Shown here: in pieces, positions 5,468 to 13,860 of the stretch
How positions within the stretch are numbered: position 1 is the stretch's first letter
How the letters are laid out: each line of letters starts with the position of its first letter
Source: OCS116 cluster bacterium
GTDB lineage: Bacteria > Pseudomonadota > Alphaproteobacteria > Rhizobiales > OSC116
Direction of reading: 5' to 3'
DNA: 14,673 nt
NCBI GenBank assembly: GCA_002402005.2
Contig: NVUS02000352.1
Span: forward strand, 1-14,673
Translations under genes and position numbers: made by a program
The notes under the pieces: generated by a model
Told to the model about the DNA's origin: nothing
The model's input: only the letters and a program-made list of their open reading frames with translations
Database searches by the model: none

Positions 5468-8103
5468 GCTTTGGCTACTTTTTTAGCCGCTGGTTTCTTC
5501 TTCGCGGCGGTTTTCTTTTTCGCTGCCGGTTTTTTCTTGGCTGCGGCTTTTTTCTTCGGTGCGGCCTTTTTCTTAGCAGCGGGTTTTTTCTTTTTGTCTT
5601 TGGCTTCTTTGGCTTTGATCAACTCTACAGCCATTTTCATGGTTATAGATTCGGGGTCAGTGGCTTTGCCAATGGTCGCATTAATTTTTTCGTATTTTAC
5701 ATATGGACCATAGCGGCCATTATAAATGCCCACTTCACCACCAAGTTTAGGATGTTCGCCCAAAATCTTAATCGGAATGGATTGTGCCCGTTGCTTGGCA
5801 CGTTTTTCGGCCAATAAAGTCAGCGCGCGGTTCAGCCCCACAGTCAAAACATCTTCGCCTTTTGTCAGGCTGGCAAAGGTTTTATTGTGTAAAATATATG
5901 GGCCAAAGCGACCAAGGCCAGCTTTCACCACCAAACCATCTTCGGGATGCATGCCAATGGTGCGTGGCAATTGCAATAAGCCGATTGCCAAGTCCAAATC
6001 AACATTGGCTGGGTCAACATCTTTAGGGATGGTTGAACGTTTTGGCTTTTCTTTCTCTACGGCTTCACCCAATTGCACATAAAGGCCAAAACGACCACGG
6101 CGCAGGCTGATTTCCAGTTTCGTTTCAGGGTCAATGCCTAAAACTTTAGGTTCATCACCCGCAGCTTCATCATTACCTTGGCCCAATTGGCGGGTAAAAT
6201 TACAGTCCGGATAGTTAGAACAGCCAATGAATGCACCATAGCGGCCGACTTTAAGGCTTAACAAGCCATCATCGCATTTGGTACAGCTACGTGGCGGTGT
6301 GCCATCTTCACGCTCGGGGAATACGAGTGGTCCTAAGGCTTCATTCAACGCGTCAAGCACTTGGGTGATGCGCAGGCCTTTGGTTTCTTGGATCAACTCG
6401 TTAAACGGTGTCCAGAATTGGCGCAAGATTTCTTTCCAGTCGGCATTGCCAGCTGAAATTTTATCTAGATCTGATTCTAGGTTAGCGGTGAAATCATATT
6501 GCACATATTTGCTGAAGAAGTTTTCTAGAAACGCGGTAACCAAACGGCCTTTGTCTTCTGGGTGCAAGCGGCCTTTTTCGAGCCGTACATAATCACGATC
6601 GCGCAAGGTCGACATGGTTGATGTGTAAGTTGAAGGACGGCCAATGCCCAATTCTTCCATTTTACGAATCAGCGTGGCCTCTGAGAAACGAGCTGGTGGC
6701 TCGGTGAAATGTTGAATGGGCAGTATTTCGACTGTTTTGACGGTTTCGCCTTCGGTTAATTTAGGCAGGCGTCTGGCGTCTTCATCTTGTGATTTGTCAT
6801 CATATGAAGACTGGTAAAGATTTAAGAAGCCGTCAAATATCATCACTGAACCTGTGGCGCGGAATTCGTAAAGCTTGCCGTCTATGCCTGTGGTTTCTAG
6901 CGTTGCGGCGGTGCGTTCAAATAAGGCATCTTCCATTTGTGAGCCTAAGGCACGGCACCAGATTAAGTTGTAAAGCTTGTAATGGTCGTCATCTAATATG
7001 GCACGCACTTCACGTGGGTGACGGCCTAATAAGGTAGGGCGGATGGCTTCATGCGCTTCTTGAGCATTTTTGGCTTTGACGGCGTAAAACCGTTGTTTTG
7101 GGGGAAGATATTTATCGCCTAAGGTTTTCTTAATCACGCTGCGGGCTTCGACAATGGCTTCTTGGGTCATGGTCACGCCGTCTGTACGCATATAGGTGAT
7201 TAGGCCAGTGGTTTCGCCATTAATGTTAAAGCCTTCATATAATTTTTGTGCCACACGCATGGTGCGGGCTGCGCCGAAACCTAGCTTAGACGAGGCCTCT
7301 TGTTGCATGGTCGAAGTGGTGAATGGTGCTTGTGGCCTGCGGCGGGCAGGGGTGGCTTTGATGTTGATGACTTTTAAGTCACTGTTATGCAACGTGGTTT
7401 CAATGGCTTTGGCGGCGGTTTCTGTGGTGATAGAAAATTTCTCTAACCGATCACTGTCAATCGCCCAAAGCTTGGTGGTGAATTCAGTGCCATTATTGGA
7501 TTTCTGTTTGCCATCAATTGTCCAATATTCTTCGCGGTCAAAGCGTTCAATCTCTGCCTCCCGCTCACAAATGAGGCGTAGAGAAACAGATTGCACACGG
7601 CCAGCAGAACGAGCACCGGGTAATTTACGCCATAGGATGGGTGAAAGTGAAAAGCCCACAAGATAATCTAATGCGCGGCGGGCGAGGTATGCCTCAACCA
7701 ACGGCGTATCAATTTCGCGCGGGTGTTTCATGGCTTCTAAAATTGATTTTTTTGTGATGGCATTAAACACCACACGTTCAACCGCTTTGCCTTTCATCAG
7801 GCCGCGCTTGGCGTTTAAAACTTCGAGCACATGCCAGCTAATGGCTTCGCCTTCGCGGTCAGGGTCGGTCGCGAGAATTAACTTATCGGCATCTTTTAGC
7901 TGTTTGGCAATTTCGTTTAAGCGTTTTTTGCTATCGGCATCGACCAGCCAATTCATATCAAAATCATTTTCGGGGTCGACACTGCCATCTTTAGACGGCA
8001 AATCTCTCACATGACCATAAGATGCATATACCTTATAGTTTGAGCCTAAATATTTATTGATAGTCTTGGCTTTTGCCGGCGATTCTACGATCACTATATT
8101 CAT
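5464..8103 (-). CDS. topA: DNA topoisomerase I (type IA)
   Basis: An 879-residue type IA topoisomerase that relaxes negative supercoils by cutting one strand. It begins with the Toprim domain (IVIVESPAKAKTI, with E7; DPDREGE at 80-86 for Mg2+). The active-site tyrosine is Y304 in LITYMRTDG. The C-terminal part holds one complete zinc motif (C607, C610, C628, C634), followed by three topoisomerase C-terminal repeats without cysteines (GRFGLYVQLGE, GRFGPYILHNK, GRYGPYVKYEK). The last roughly 45 residues are almost only lysine, alanine and proline in an AAKKKP-type repeat, a DNA-binding tail like that of histone H1, common in alphaproteobacterial TopA. A strong promoter lies just upstream; the leader is about 28 bases. 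The last bases overlap the rnr start. Confidence 0.97.
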   Translation of the reverse strand: MNIVIVESPAKAKTINKYLGSNYKVYASYGHVRDLPSKDGSVDPENDFDMNWLVDADSKKRLNEIAKQLKDADKLILATDPDREGEAISWHVLEVLNAKRGLMKGKAVERVVFNAITKKSILEAMKHPREIDTPLVEAYLARRALDYLVGFSLSPILWRKLPGARSAGRVQSVSLRLICEREAEIERFDREEYWTIDGKQKSNNGTEFTTKLWAIDSDRLEKFSITTETAAKAIETTLHNSDLKVINIKATPARRRPQAPFTTSTMQQEASSKLGFGAARTMRVAQKLYEGFNINGETTGLITYMRTDGVTMTQEAIVEARSVIKKTLGDKYLPPKQRFYAVKAKNAQEAHEAIRPTLLGRHPREVRAILDDDHYKLYNLIWCRALGSQMEDALFERTAATLETTGIDGKLYEFRATGSVMIFDGFLNLYQSSYDDKSQDEDARRLPKLTEGETVKTVEILPIQHFTEPPARFSEATLIRKMEELGIGRPSTYTSTMSTLRDRDYVRLEKGRLHPEDKGRLVTAFLENFFSKYVQYDFTANLESDLDKISAGNADWKEILRQFWTPFNELIQETKGLRITQVLDALNEALGPLVFPEREDGTPPRSCTKCDDGLLSLKVGRYGAFIGCSNYPDCNFTRQLGQGNDEAAGDEPKVLGIDPETKLEISLRRGRFGLYVQLGEAVEKEKPKRSTIPKDVDPANVDLDLAIGLLQLPRTIGMHPEDGLVVKAGLGRFGPYILHNKTFASLTKGEDVLTVGLNRALTLLAEKRAKQRAQSIPIKILGEHPKLGGEVGIYNGRYGPYVKYEKINATIGKATDPESITMKMAVELIKAKEAKDKKKKPAAKKKAAPKKKAAAKKKPAAKKKTAAKKKPAAKKVAKA
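5467..5602 (-). repeat. Low-complexity lysine/alanine tail repeat of topA
   Basis: On the minus strand the sequence repeats units such as GCNGCNAAGAAAAA, encoding AAKKKP/AAPKKK blocks. It is degenerate at the DNA level but regular at the protein level. Such stretches can expand or contract by slippage, so tail length may vary between strains. It also creates a long phenylalanine/alanine-rich open frame on the opposite strand that is not a gene. Confidence 0.7.
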
Positions 8104-8138
8104 GATTTATTCCGCTTTATGTCTCAATTATTTTTATG

Positions 8139-8167
8139 CTAATACTCATCTATATGGGAAATGTCAA
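8139..8167 (-). promoter_or_regulatory. topA-rnr promoter
   Basis: On the minus strand a consensus TTGACA (8167-8162) is followed after exactly 17 bases by TATTAG (8144-8139), giving initiation near 8132 and a short leader before the topA ATG at 8103. An inverted repeat GTCAAA...TTTGAC (8163-8187) overlaps the -35 element and could be an operator or the 3' hairpin of dprA. This promoter separates topA-rnr from the pyrB-dprA operon upstream. Confidence 0.7.
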
Positions 8168-8203
8168 AAAACTTTTAAAGATTTGACAATTTTTTTATTG
8201 TTT

Positions 8204-9361
8204 TCACGATCGCAATTGCACACCCTGACCGTAAATTTGTTCAATTTTTTCATCAAGTTCAAGATTTAACAACGCGTTGTGAAATTTTTCTGTATTTAAT
8301 TTTGATTCTCGCAATAAATAATCCAATTCTATTGGTGAAGTGTTGAGTAATTGCATAATCACATCTTCCGGTTCGGTGCTTAATTCTTGTCTTTTGGGCG
8401 TCATTGGCGGCGCTGAGAATAGATCATCTTGCACAATAATCTCTTCAACTTCTGCTATATTTTCATATGGCATTTTTTGATTGTCTTTCACAAATGCCAG
8501 CGCATCTAAAATATCGTCTTTGTGCCGCACCAATACCGCGCCATTTTTAAGCAAACTATTCGGCCCTGCCGCACGCGGATCGAGCGGGTTGCCCGGCACG
8601 GCCAATATCTCACGTCCCAAATCGGCCGCCATGTTGGCTGTAATCAACGAGCCAGATTTTATTGCGGCCTCAATCACTAATGTGGCATGTGCAATGCCAG
8701 CGATAATGCGGTTGCGACGCGGGAAATGTACCGCTTTTGGGGTGAGGTTAAACGGCATTTCGCTAATGAATAGGCCTTTATGGCTTAAAAAATTCTCATA
8801 CAACTTATCGTTTTCAGGTGGATAGATAATGTTAACACCACCGGCCAAACAAGCAATCGTACCGGTATGAAGCGCCGCTATATGGGCTTTGGTATCAATA
8901 CCGCGGGCAAAACCAGATACTATGGTAAACCTCTCTGCTGCAACACCTGCCGCAAGCTTCTCGGTAAGTTTTAAGCCCAAAGCCGAGCAATTGCGTGTGC
9001 CGACAATGCTCAGAGCAGGTTTATGCAATTGCGATATATCACCTTTGACGGTTAACAATGGCGGCGGATTGGCCGAATATTTGAGTGCATCGGGATAATC
9101 ATCTTCGCCCAGAGCAATCACCTTGGCGCCAAATTTGTGAATATTCTGCCATTCATAAAGCACCGCATCGCGGTCGGCCAATTTGATTTTTTTATTATTG
9201 GTTTGAGCGATAAATTCGGGCAGGGCGGCAATGGCATTACCCGCACCGCCATATCTATTGATCAGCATATGAAATATTTTTGGCCCAATTTGAACCGAAC
9301 GAATGAGCTGCAACCAATCCAGTTTCTGCTCATCTGTAAGTTCAATTTTTGCCTCGTTCAT
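8204..9361 (-). CDS. dprA: DNA-processing protein DprA (Smf)
   Basis: A 385-residue protein with an N-terminal helical region (about 10-75), a central Rossmann-like DprA domain (about 80-290) and a C-terminal winged-helix domain (about 325-385). Family signatures are GTRN (121-124), SGFARGID (149-156), FPRRNRIIAG (213-222) and KSGSLITA (235-242). DprA binds incoming single-stranded DNA and loads RecA during natural transformation; it is also widespread in species not known to be competent. It starts two bases after the plsY stop, preceded by AAGGG, so it belongs to the pyrB-pyrC-plsY-dprA operon. After the stop there is only an A/T-rich inverted repeat, no clear terminator, so some transcription may continue into topA. 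Confidence 0.95.
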   Translation of the reverse strand: MNEAKIELTDEQKLDWLQLIRSVQIGPKIFHMLINRYGGAGNAIAALPEFIAQTNNKKIKLADRDAVLYEWQNIHKFGAKVIALGEDDYPDALKYSANPPPLLTVKGDISQLHKPALSIVGTRNCSALGLKLTEKLAAGVAAERFTIVSGFARGIDTKAHIAALHTGTIACLAGGVNIIYPPENDKLYENFLSHKGLFISEMPFNLTPKAVHFPRRNRIIAGIAHATLVIEAAIKSGSLITANMAADLGREILAVPGNPLDPRAAGPNSLLKNGAVLVRHKDDILDALAFVKDNQKMPYENIAEVEEIIVQDDLFSAPPMTPKRQELSTEPEDVIMQLLNTSPIELDYLLRESKLNTEKFHNALLNLELDEKIEQIYGQGVQLRS

Positions 9362-9363
9362 AT

Positions 9364-9984
9364 CTAGCCCTTATCGCCAATTTTACTTTCTTCGCCCTTC
9401 AACAACCGTCTTATATTTTCATGATGTTTGGCAAATATAAGTATGGTGAGAATGGCCGACAATATCGCCCAATCGAGATCGAAAAAATACAAAAACACAG
9501 TGGTTGCCGTACAAGCCAACAACGCCGATAAAGATGAAAAACGGCTGATATAGGCTGTGCCTAACCATGTGATGGCAAAGACCAATACCGCCCATGGCGC
9601 ACCGGCCAAGAAAATACCAATATAAACCGCAACACCTTTGCCACCTTTAAATTTAAGCCAAACCGGAAACAAATGCCCAATCAGCGCAAAAAAGCCGGTT
9701 AAGCAAACAAAAAATATCGGGAAATTCATCGTATTGTGAAAATAAAGCGTAATCCATATCGCCACTGCGCCTTTAAGCAAGTCGGCAATCAAAGTACCAG
9801 CCGCCAGCTTTTTACTACCGGTGCGCAATACGTTGGTCGCACCAATGCTGCCCGAGCCAATGTCGCGCACATCGCCCAAGCCAGCCATTTTTGTCAATAT
9901 CAGACCAAACGGTATAGAGCCCAAAAAATAGCCAATCACAAAAGCCAAACCATAGCCATGATAAGCGATTAAAAAGTCACGCAT
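9364..9984 (-). CDS. plsY: Acyl-phosphate:glycerol-3-phosphate acyltransferase PlsY
   Basis: A 206-residue inner-membrane protein with several hydrophobic helices. The cytoplasmic PlsY motifs are all present: SGSIGATN (44-51), GHLFPVWLKFKGGKGVA (103-119, the phosphate-binding glycine loop) and HHENIRRLLKGEE near the C-terminus. It transfers an acyl group from acyl-phosphate to glycerol-3-phosphate, the first step of phospholipid synthesis; the partner PlsX is not in this window. Its ATG follows the pyrC stop codon with no gap (TAAATG), and AGGAAA inside the end of pyrC serves as ribosome binding site. It is part of the same operon as pyrB, pyrC and dprA. Confidence 0.96.
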   Translation of the reverse strand: MRDFLIAYHGYGLAFVIGYFLGSIPFGLILTKMAGLGDVRDIGSGSIGATNVLRTGSKKLAAGTLIADLLKGAVAIWITLYFHNTMNFPIFFVCLTGFFALIGHLFPVWLKFKGGKGVAVYIGIFLAGAPWAVLVFAITWLGTAYISRFSSLSALLACTATTVFLYFFDLDWAILSAILTILIFAKHHENIRRLLKGEESKIGDKG

Positions 9985-11274
9985 TTAATTTCCTAACTCA
10001 AATATTTTACGACCGTCTATATAAGTTGCCAACACCTTACCCTGTAAGATGCGATTCTCAAATGGTGTATTTGAGCTTTGTGATTTTAATTCGGTGCGCT
10101 CCACTTTCCAACTATGTTCCGGGTCAACAATGATGAAATCGGCCGGACTACCCGCTTTTAACCGGCCGGCATCTAACTCCAATATTTGCGCCGGGTTGTA
10201 ACTTAACGCCCGCCACAATGTTGGCAAATCAACCCCATCACTATGATAAAGCCGCAACGCAGCAGCTAATAGAGTTTCAAGCCCAACAGCACCAACCGCG
10301 GCGTCGGCAAATGGGTGGCGCTTGCCATCCGGATCTTGCGGGTCATGGGAAGAAACAATCACATCTATATCGCCATTTTTAATGCCCTCAACCATCGCCA
10401 TACGGTCATCATCACTGCGCAATGGCGGCTCTAGCCGTAAGAAACTACGATATTCACCAATATCAAACTCATTAAGCGTTAGATTGTTAATCGACACACC
10501 AGCAGTAATCGGCGTATTTTCGTGCTTAGCGCGTTTAACTGCGTTTAATGATTCGACGCATGAGATTTGGCTGACATGATATTTTGCTTTTAGCAGCGAA
10601 GCCAAAGCCAAATCACGTTCCAACATAATGGTTTCTGCAATCTTGGGCTTACTAGGCAAGCCAAGGCGCGAGGCATATAAACCTTCATTCATCACCCCGT
10701 CACCAGCCAAATCTTCATCTTCTACATCATGAATAATCAACGCTTGGTGTGAGTTAGCATATTCAAGTAGGCGTTTGAACAAGAGCGCATTTTGTACACT
10801 TTTGCGGCCATCAGTAAAAGCAATCGCGCCGGCTTTTTTCAGCAGGCCAATTTCAGCCATTTGCTCACCCGCTAACCCTTGGGTCAGTGCAGCGCTGGTA
10901 TAAAGATTAACTCCCGATACCTTTTTGGAGCGGCCATTTATATATTCAACCAAGGCGATATCTTCAACAATCGGTGTGCTATTGGGCATGCTGAGCAACG
11001 ATGTCACGCCGCCCGCAGCAGCCGATTCGCCGGTATTCTTAAGCGTTTGATTGCCCACGCCATTCATAAATACCCGCATGTCCACCAAGCCGGGCGCGAG
11101 TATTTGGCGTTTCACATCAACATATTCAACTGCGATTTTTGCATCATAATTGCGGTCAATATGGCCGCCAATGTCCAGCACTTTGCCGTCACCGATATAA
11201 ATACCGCCAATGCTGTCAGTCATTTCCACGGGGTCAATGAGCCGGGCATTGTAAAATATTTTATGTTTCGACAT
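9985..11274 (-). CDS. pyrC: Dihydroorotase-like protein, probably non-catalytic partner of PyrB (PyrC' / PyrX type)
   Basis: A 429-residue amidohydrolase-fold protein resembling class I dihydroorotase, but with key positions altered. The metal-binding HxH after PGLVDM is R67-V-F69; the histidine of the usual HVS motif is Q236 (YHVSQIS); the PHH motif reads INN (262-264); and the catalytic TDHAP aspartate is replaced (SSHDP, 308-312). Only H182 and the D155 region look kept. Pseudomonas PyrC' has a similar loss and is a structural partner of aspartate transcarbamoylase, and the alphaproteobacterial pyrC next to pyrB is commonly of this kind. I therefore infer a non-catalytic subunit, with true dihydroorotase encoded elsewhere. 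The start at 11274, one base after pyrB and behind a GGGGG ribosome binding site, is preferred over an in-frame ATG at 11346 that would overlap pyrB by 71 bases. Confidence 0.88.
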   Translation of the reverse strand: MSKHKIFYNARLIDPVEMTDSIGGIYIGDGKVLDIGGHIDRNYDAKIAVEYVDVKRQILAPGLVDMRVFMNGVGNQTLKNTGESAAAGGVTSLLSMPNSTPIVEDIALVEYINGRSKKVSGVNLYTSAALTQGLAGEQMAEIGLLKKAGAIAFTDGRKSVQNALLFKRLLEYANSHQALIIHDVEDEDLAGDGVMNEGLYASRLGLPSKPKIAETIMLERDLALASLLKAKYHVSQISCVESLNAVKRAKHENTPITAGVSINNLTLNEFDIGEYRSFLRLEPPLRSDDDRMAMVEGIKNGDIDVIVSSHDPQDPDGKRHPFADAAVGAVGLETLLAAALRLYHSDGVDLPTLWRALSYNPAQILELDAGRLKAGSPADFIIVDPEHSWKVERTELKSQSSNTPFENRILQGKVLATYIDGRKIFELGN

Positions 11275-11275
11275 A

Positions 11276-12247
11276 TCAAACGCCCCCGTTATTTTTAGAC
11301 AACCAATTGTTGGATAAGGATTCAAGCACCGCCATACGCACCGCAACCCCCATTTCGACCTGCTCCCGAATCAACGACTTAGCGCTATCTGCCACCACGC
11401 TGTCAATCTCTACGCCTCTATTCATCGGCCCGGGATGCATCACCAAGGCATCCTCATTGGCATAAGACAATTTCTTTTCGGTCAGGCCATAAAATTGATG
11501 ATATTCTCTTGCCGAAGGAATAAAAGCCCCTTGCATGCGCTCAGTTTGTAACCTCAACATCATCACAATGTCGACGCCTTTAAGCCCATCTTCCATATTA
11601 TGGAAAACTTCGCAGCCCATTTTTTCGGCATCAGCCGGCAATAAGGTCGGCGGCGCGATCAACCGCACCCTTGCCCCCATAATGTTCAGCAAAATAATGT
11701 TGGAGCGCGCCACACGGCTGTGCAATACATCGCCGCATATGGCAATGGTTAGCCGCGCCAACTTGCCTTTATTGCGGCGAATGGTCAGCGCATCTAACAA
11801 GGCTTGAGTTGGGTGTTCATGCCGCCCGTCACCTGCATTAATCACTGCACAATTTACTTTTTGTGACAATAGCTCAACCGCGCCGGCACTGTGATGGCGG
11901 ATGACCAGTAAATCAGGTTGCATGGCATTCAACGTTGCCGCTGTATCAATCAGCGTTTCACCTTTTTTTATCGATGAGTGGGCAACCGCCATATTCATCA
12001 CGTCCGCGCCTAAGCGTTTGCCGGCAATTTCAAATGAAGCTTGGGTGCGGGTCGAGGCTTCAAAAAACAGATTAATCTGCGTGCGCCCCTCCAGCTCGTT
12101 GGTTTTTTTAATGTCTCGTCGGGATTGCTCGACCTTCTCATCAGCCAGATTGAGCAATGCAGTGATGTTGGCTTCTTTCAGCCCCTCAATTCCCAATAAA
12201 TGCTTATTGGTAAAATGCGGTTTCATCATGTTTTCAAAATTTTTCAT
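11276..12247 (-). CDS. pyrB: Aspartate carbamoyltransferase catalytic subunit
   Basis: A 323-residue enzyme joining carbamoyl phosphate and aspartate, the committed step of pyrimidine synthesis. The carbamoyl-phosphate site FFEASTRTQASFE (S65-T-R-T68), the mobile loop HSSIKKGETL (90-99), HPTQALLDAL in the middle and MHPGPMNRGVEID toward the end are intact. No regulatory pyrI gene is present; the adjacent PyrC-like protein probably fills a structural role. The first ATG (12247) has almost no leader after the predicted promoter and no ribosome binding site. Two later in-frame ATGs (12229, 12226) give an N-terminus closer to relatives and may be the true start, making a protein of 316-317 residues. 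It leads the operon pyrB-pyrC-plsY-dprA. Confidence 0.96.
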   Translation of the reverse strand: MKNFENMMKPHFTNKHLLGIEGLKEANITALLNLADEKVEQSRRDIKKTNELEGRTQINLFFEASTRTQASFEIAGKRLGADVMNMAVAHSSIKKGETLIDTAATLNAMQPDLLVIRHHSAGAVELLSQKVNCAVINAGDGRHEHPTQALLDALTIRRNKGKLARLTIAICGDVLHSRVARSNIILLNIMGARVRLIAPPTLLPADAEKMGCEVFHNMEDGLKGVDIVMMLRLQTERMQGAFIPSAREYHQFYGLTEKKLSYANEDALVMHPGPMNRGVEIDSVVADSAKSLIREQVEMGVAVRMAVLESLSNNWLSKNNGGV

Positions 12248-12256
12248 TAAAATTAA

Positions 12257-12285
12257 GCTATAATATGCTTTGTCATTTGGGACAA
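12257..12285 (-). promoter_or_regulatory. Putative pyrB operon promoter
   Basis: On the minus strand TTGTCC (12285-12280) and TATAGC (12262-12257) are 17 bases apart, giving initiation near 12250, just before the first pyrB ATG. The -35 region overlaps an inverted repeat TTGTC-ATTTGG-GACAA (12270-12285, + strand) that might bind a regulator. No attenuator-like terminator or leader peptide is seen in the 51-base gap. Confidence 0.45.
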
Positions 12286-12298
12286 GTGATGAATCAAG

Positions 12299-13225
12299 TT
12301 AGACACCAATATAATATAGAATCGCTGTGATGCTAACAATCGAAACCAGAGTCTGCACGGTCAGAATGTTGGCCATTAAAGTTGCATCACCACCCATTTT
12401 GCGCGCCAAAATATAGCTTGCGCCGGCGGTTGGCACCGCACCGCACAATATCGCCACAGTCAGTGCCATGCCGGTCACGCCAAAATAACTACCAAATAAA
12501 AACATGAATAATGGCATCAGTGCCAATTTAAGTATAGTGGCAATGAGCACCGCAAAGCCCGATCTTTTAATGGTCGAGAACTGCACACCGACCCCAACCG
12601 CCAATAGTGACAAAGCCAAAGCGGCACGGCCAAGTAAATCCATTGTATTGGCGACCGGTTGCCATAAACCCACGCCTAAAAAGTTAAGCGCCAATCCAGT
12701 TGAACAGGCGATAATGAATGGATTGGTCACTAACATTTTAATCACCTTGCCGATAGATGGCGTATCCTTACCAACCATCAATGCCAATGCCGTCACGTTA
12801 GACACATTGAGCATCGGGATCATCACCGCAATGCCAATAGAGGCAACTGACACACCGGCATCACCATAAAAACCATCAATGATCGCAATCACCGCAAAAG
12901 TATTCCACCTCGTTGCACCTTGAAAGATTGATGAATAAGAGGCGCCCGCCATGCCCATTGGTTTGGCAATAAAATAACCAAGGCTAACCACCACCAACAT
13001 CGCCGCGACCGAAGCCCCCATAGTCAATGATACGTTTAAAGCCGGAAACTGGCTAAAATCAGTAATCGCCAACGTGCGAATGATGAGTGAGGGGAACAAA
13101 ACATAATAACATAAATGCTCAACTCCCGACCAAAAGCCTTCGGTAAAAGTTCTGCGCCGGTGGAAGATATAACCCAAACTAATCAAGAAGAAAATCGGCG
13201 TGATGGTATAAATAATATTGAGCAT
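12299..13225 (-). CDS. AEC-family transporter (auxin efflux carrier / malate permease fold)
   Basis: A 308-residue integral membrane protein with about ten hydrophobic segments, from MLNIIYTITPIFFLISLGYIF to the C-terminal TILTVQTLVSIVSI-type helix. The short motif GATRWNTF in the middle of the first half and the region GAVPTAGASYILARKMGG in the last third are characteristic of this family. Members export or import organic acids, such as malate or malonate, or other small molecules; the substrate here is unknown. Its ATG lies 11 bases after the stop of the LysE-type gene, preceded by AGG, so the two exporters are co-transcribed and probably follow ruvX. Confidence 0.88.
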   Translation of the reverse strand: MLNIIYTITPIFFLISLGYIFHRRRTFTEGFWSGVEHLCYYVLFPSLIIRTLAITDFSQFPALNVSLTMGASVAAMLVVVSLGYFIAKPMGMAGASYSSIFQGATRWNTFAVIAIIDGFYGDAGVSVASIGIAVMIPMLNVSNVTALALMVGKDTPSIGKVIKMLVTNPFIIACSTGLALNFLGVGLWQPVANTMDLLGRAALALSLLAVGVGVQFSTIKRSGFAVLIATILKLALMPLFMFLFGSYFGVTGMALTVAILCGAVPTAGASYILARKMGGDATLMANILTVQTLVSIVSITAILYYIGV

Positions 13226-13236
13226 ATCTGAGGCCT

Positions 13237-13860
13237 TTACTGTCTAGCGGTCAGCATAAGCAGGCCAAAGCCAACCAAAAAACTACCAATGATTCGCGAT
13301 AAAACTGTTTGGCCTTTGCGCGATTTGAATTTTTCGGCAAATTGTGAAGTGGCAATGACATAAATACTGGTGGCAACAAGTTCTAACAAACAAAACATAA
13401 TCGTCAGCCAAAAGAATTGTTGGTTAAAATTCTCGGTCGAGCTGATAAATTGAGGCAATAGAGCCGTAAAAATAAGCACAATTTTCGGGTTGGTAAAACC
13501 CACCAAAGCCTCTTGTTTAAAAAGTTGAAAATAATTGGTTTTTTCTGATTCTAATGCGTTTAAATCCCCCAAATCCATGCCGTTTTTGATGCTCATAATG
13601 CCAATATAAATAAGATAGCAAGCCCCAATAATTTTTATTGCCGTAAACGCCCAAACGCTATTGGCAATGATGATGCCCAAGCCAAAAACCGTCAGCAACG
13701 CGTAAAAAGCAAACGACAAAAAGCGCCCCAACACTCCAACCATACTGGCCCAATAGCCATGTTGCAAACCATTGCGAATGGCCAATACATTATTTGGCCC
13801 AGGGATCATATTGATCGCAAAACAGGCCGGTATCATCAATAATAAAGCTTCAATAGTCAT
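13237..13860 (-). CDS. LysE/RhtB-family amino-acid exporter
   Basis: A 207-residue inner-membrane protein with about six hydrophobic helices. The N-terminal motif INMIPGPNNVLAIRNG (residues about 16-31, PGPN) and the segment GFTNPKIVLIFTALLPQFI in the second half identify the LysE superfamily, which exports amino acids or homoserine-lactone-like compounds. The start at 13860 is chosen because GAGG lies at good distance before it and because MTIEALLLMIPA is a normal family N-terminus; an ATG two codons earlier (13866) is possible. A frame running upstream to 13953 would lie inside ruvX and adds polar residues foreign to the family. It overlaps the end of ruvX by 11 bases, so the two are translationally coupled. 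Confidence 0.88.
   Translation of the reverse strand: MTIEALLLMIPACFAINMIPGPNNVLAIRNGLQHGYWASMVGVLGRFLSFAFYALLTVFGLGIIIANSVWAFTAIKIIGACYLIYIGIMSIKNGMDLGDLNALESEKTNYFQLFKQEALVGFTNPKIVLIFTALLPQFISSTENFNQQFFWLTIMFCLLELVATSIYVIATSQFAEKFKSRKGQTVLSRIIGSFLVGFGLLMLTARQ

Noticed and set aside
5291..5713. A 140-residue plus-strand frame rich in phenylalanine and alanine, resembling membrane helices.
   Set aside because: It is the antisense of the lysine/alanine repeat tail of topA and of the rnr start; no ribosome binding site.
7196..7666. A 156-residue plus-strand frame opposite topA.
   Set aside because: Shadow of topA coding sequence; the minus-strand frame there contains the conserved topoisomerase motifs including the catalytic tyrosine region.
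11275..11346. N-terminal extension of the pyrC-like gene to the ATG at 11346.
   Set aside because: It would overlap pyrB by 71 bases, has no family similarity, and the start at 11274 has a good ribosome binding site.
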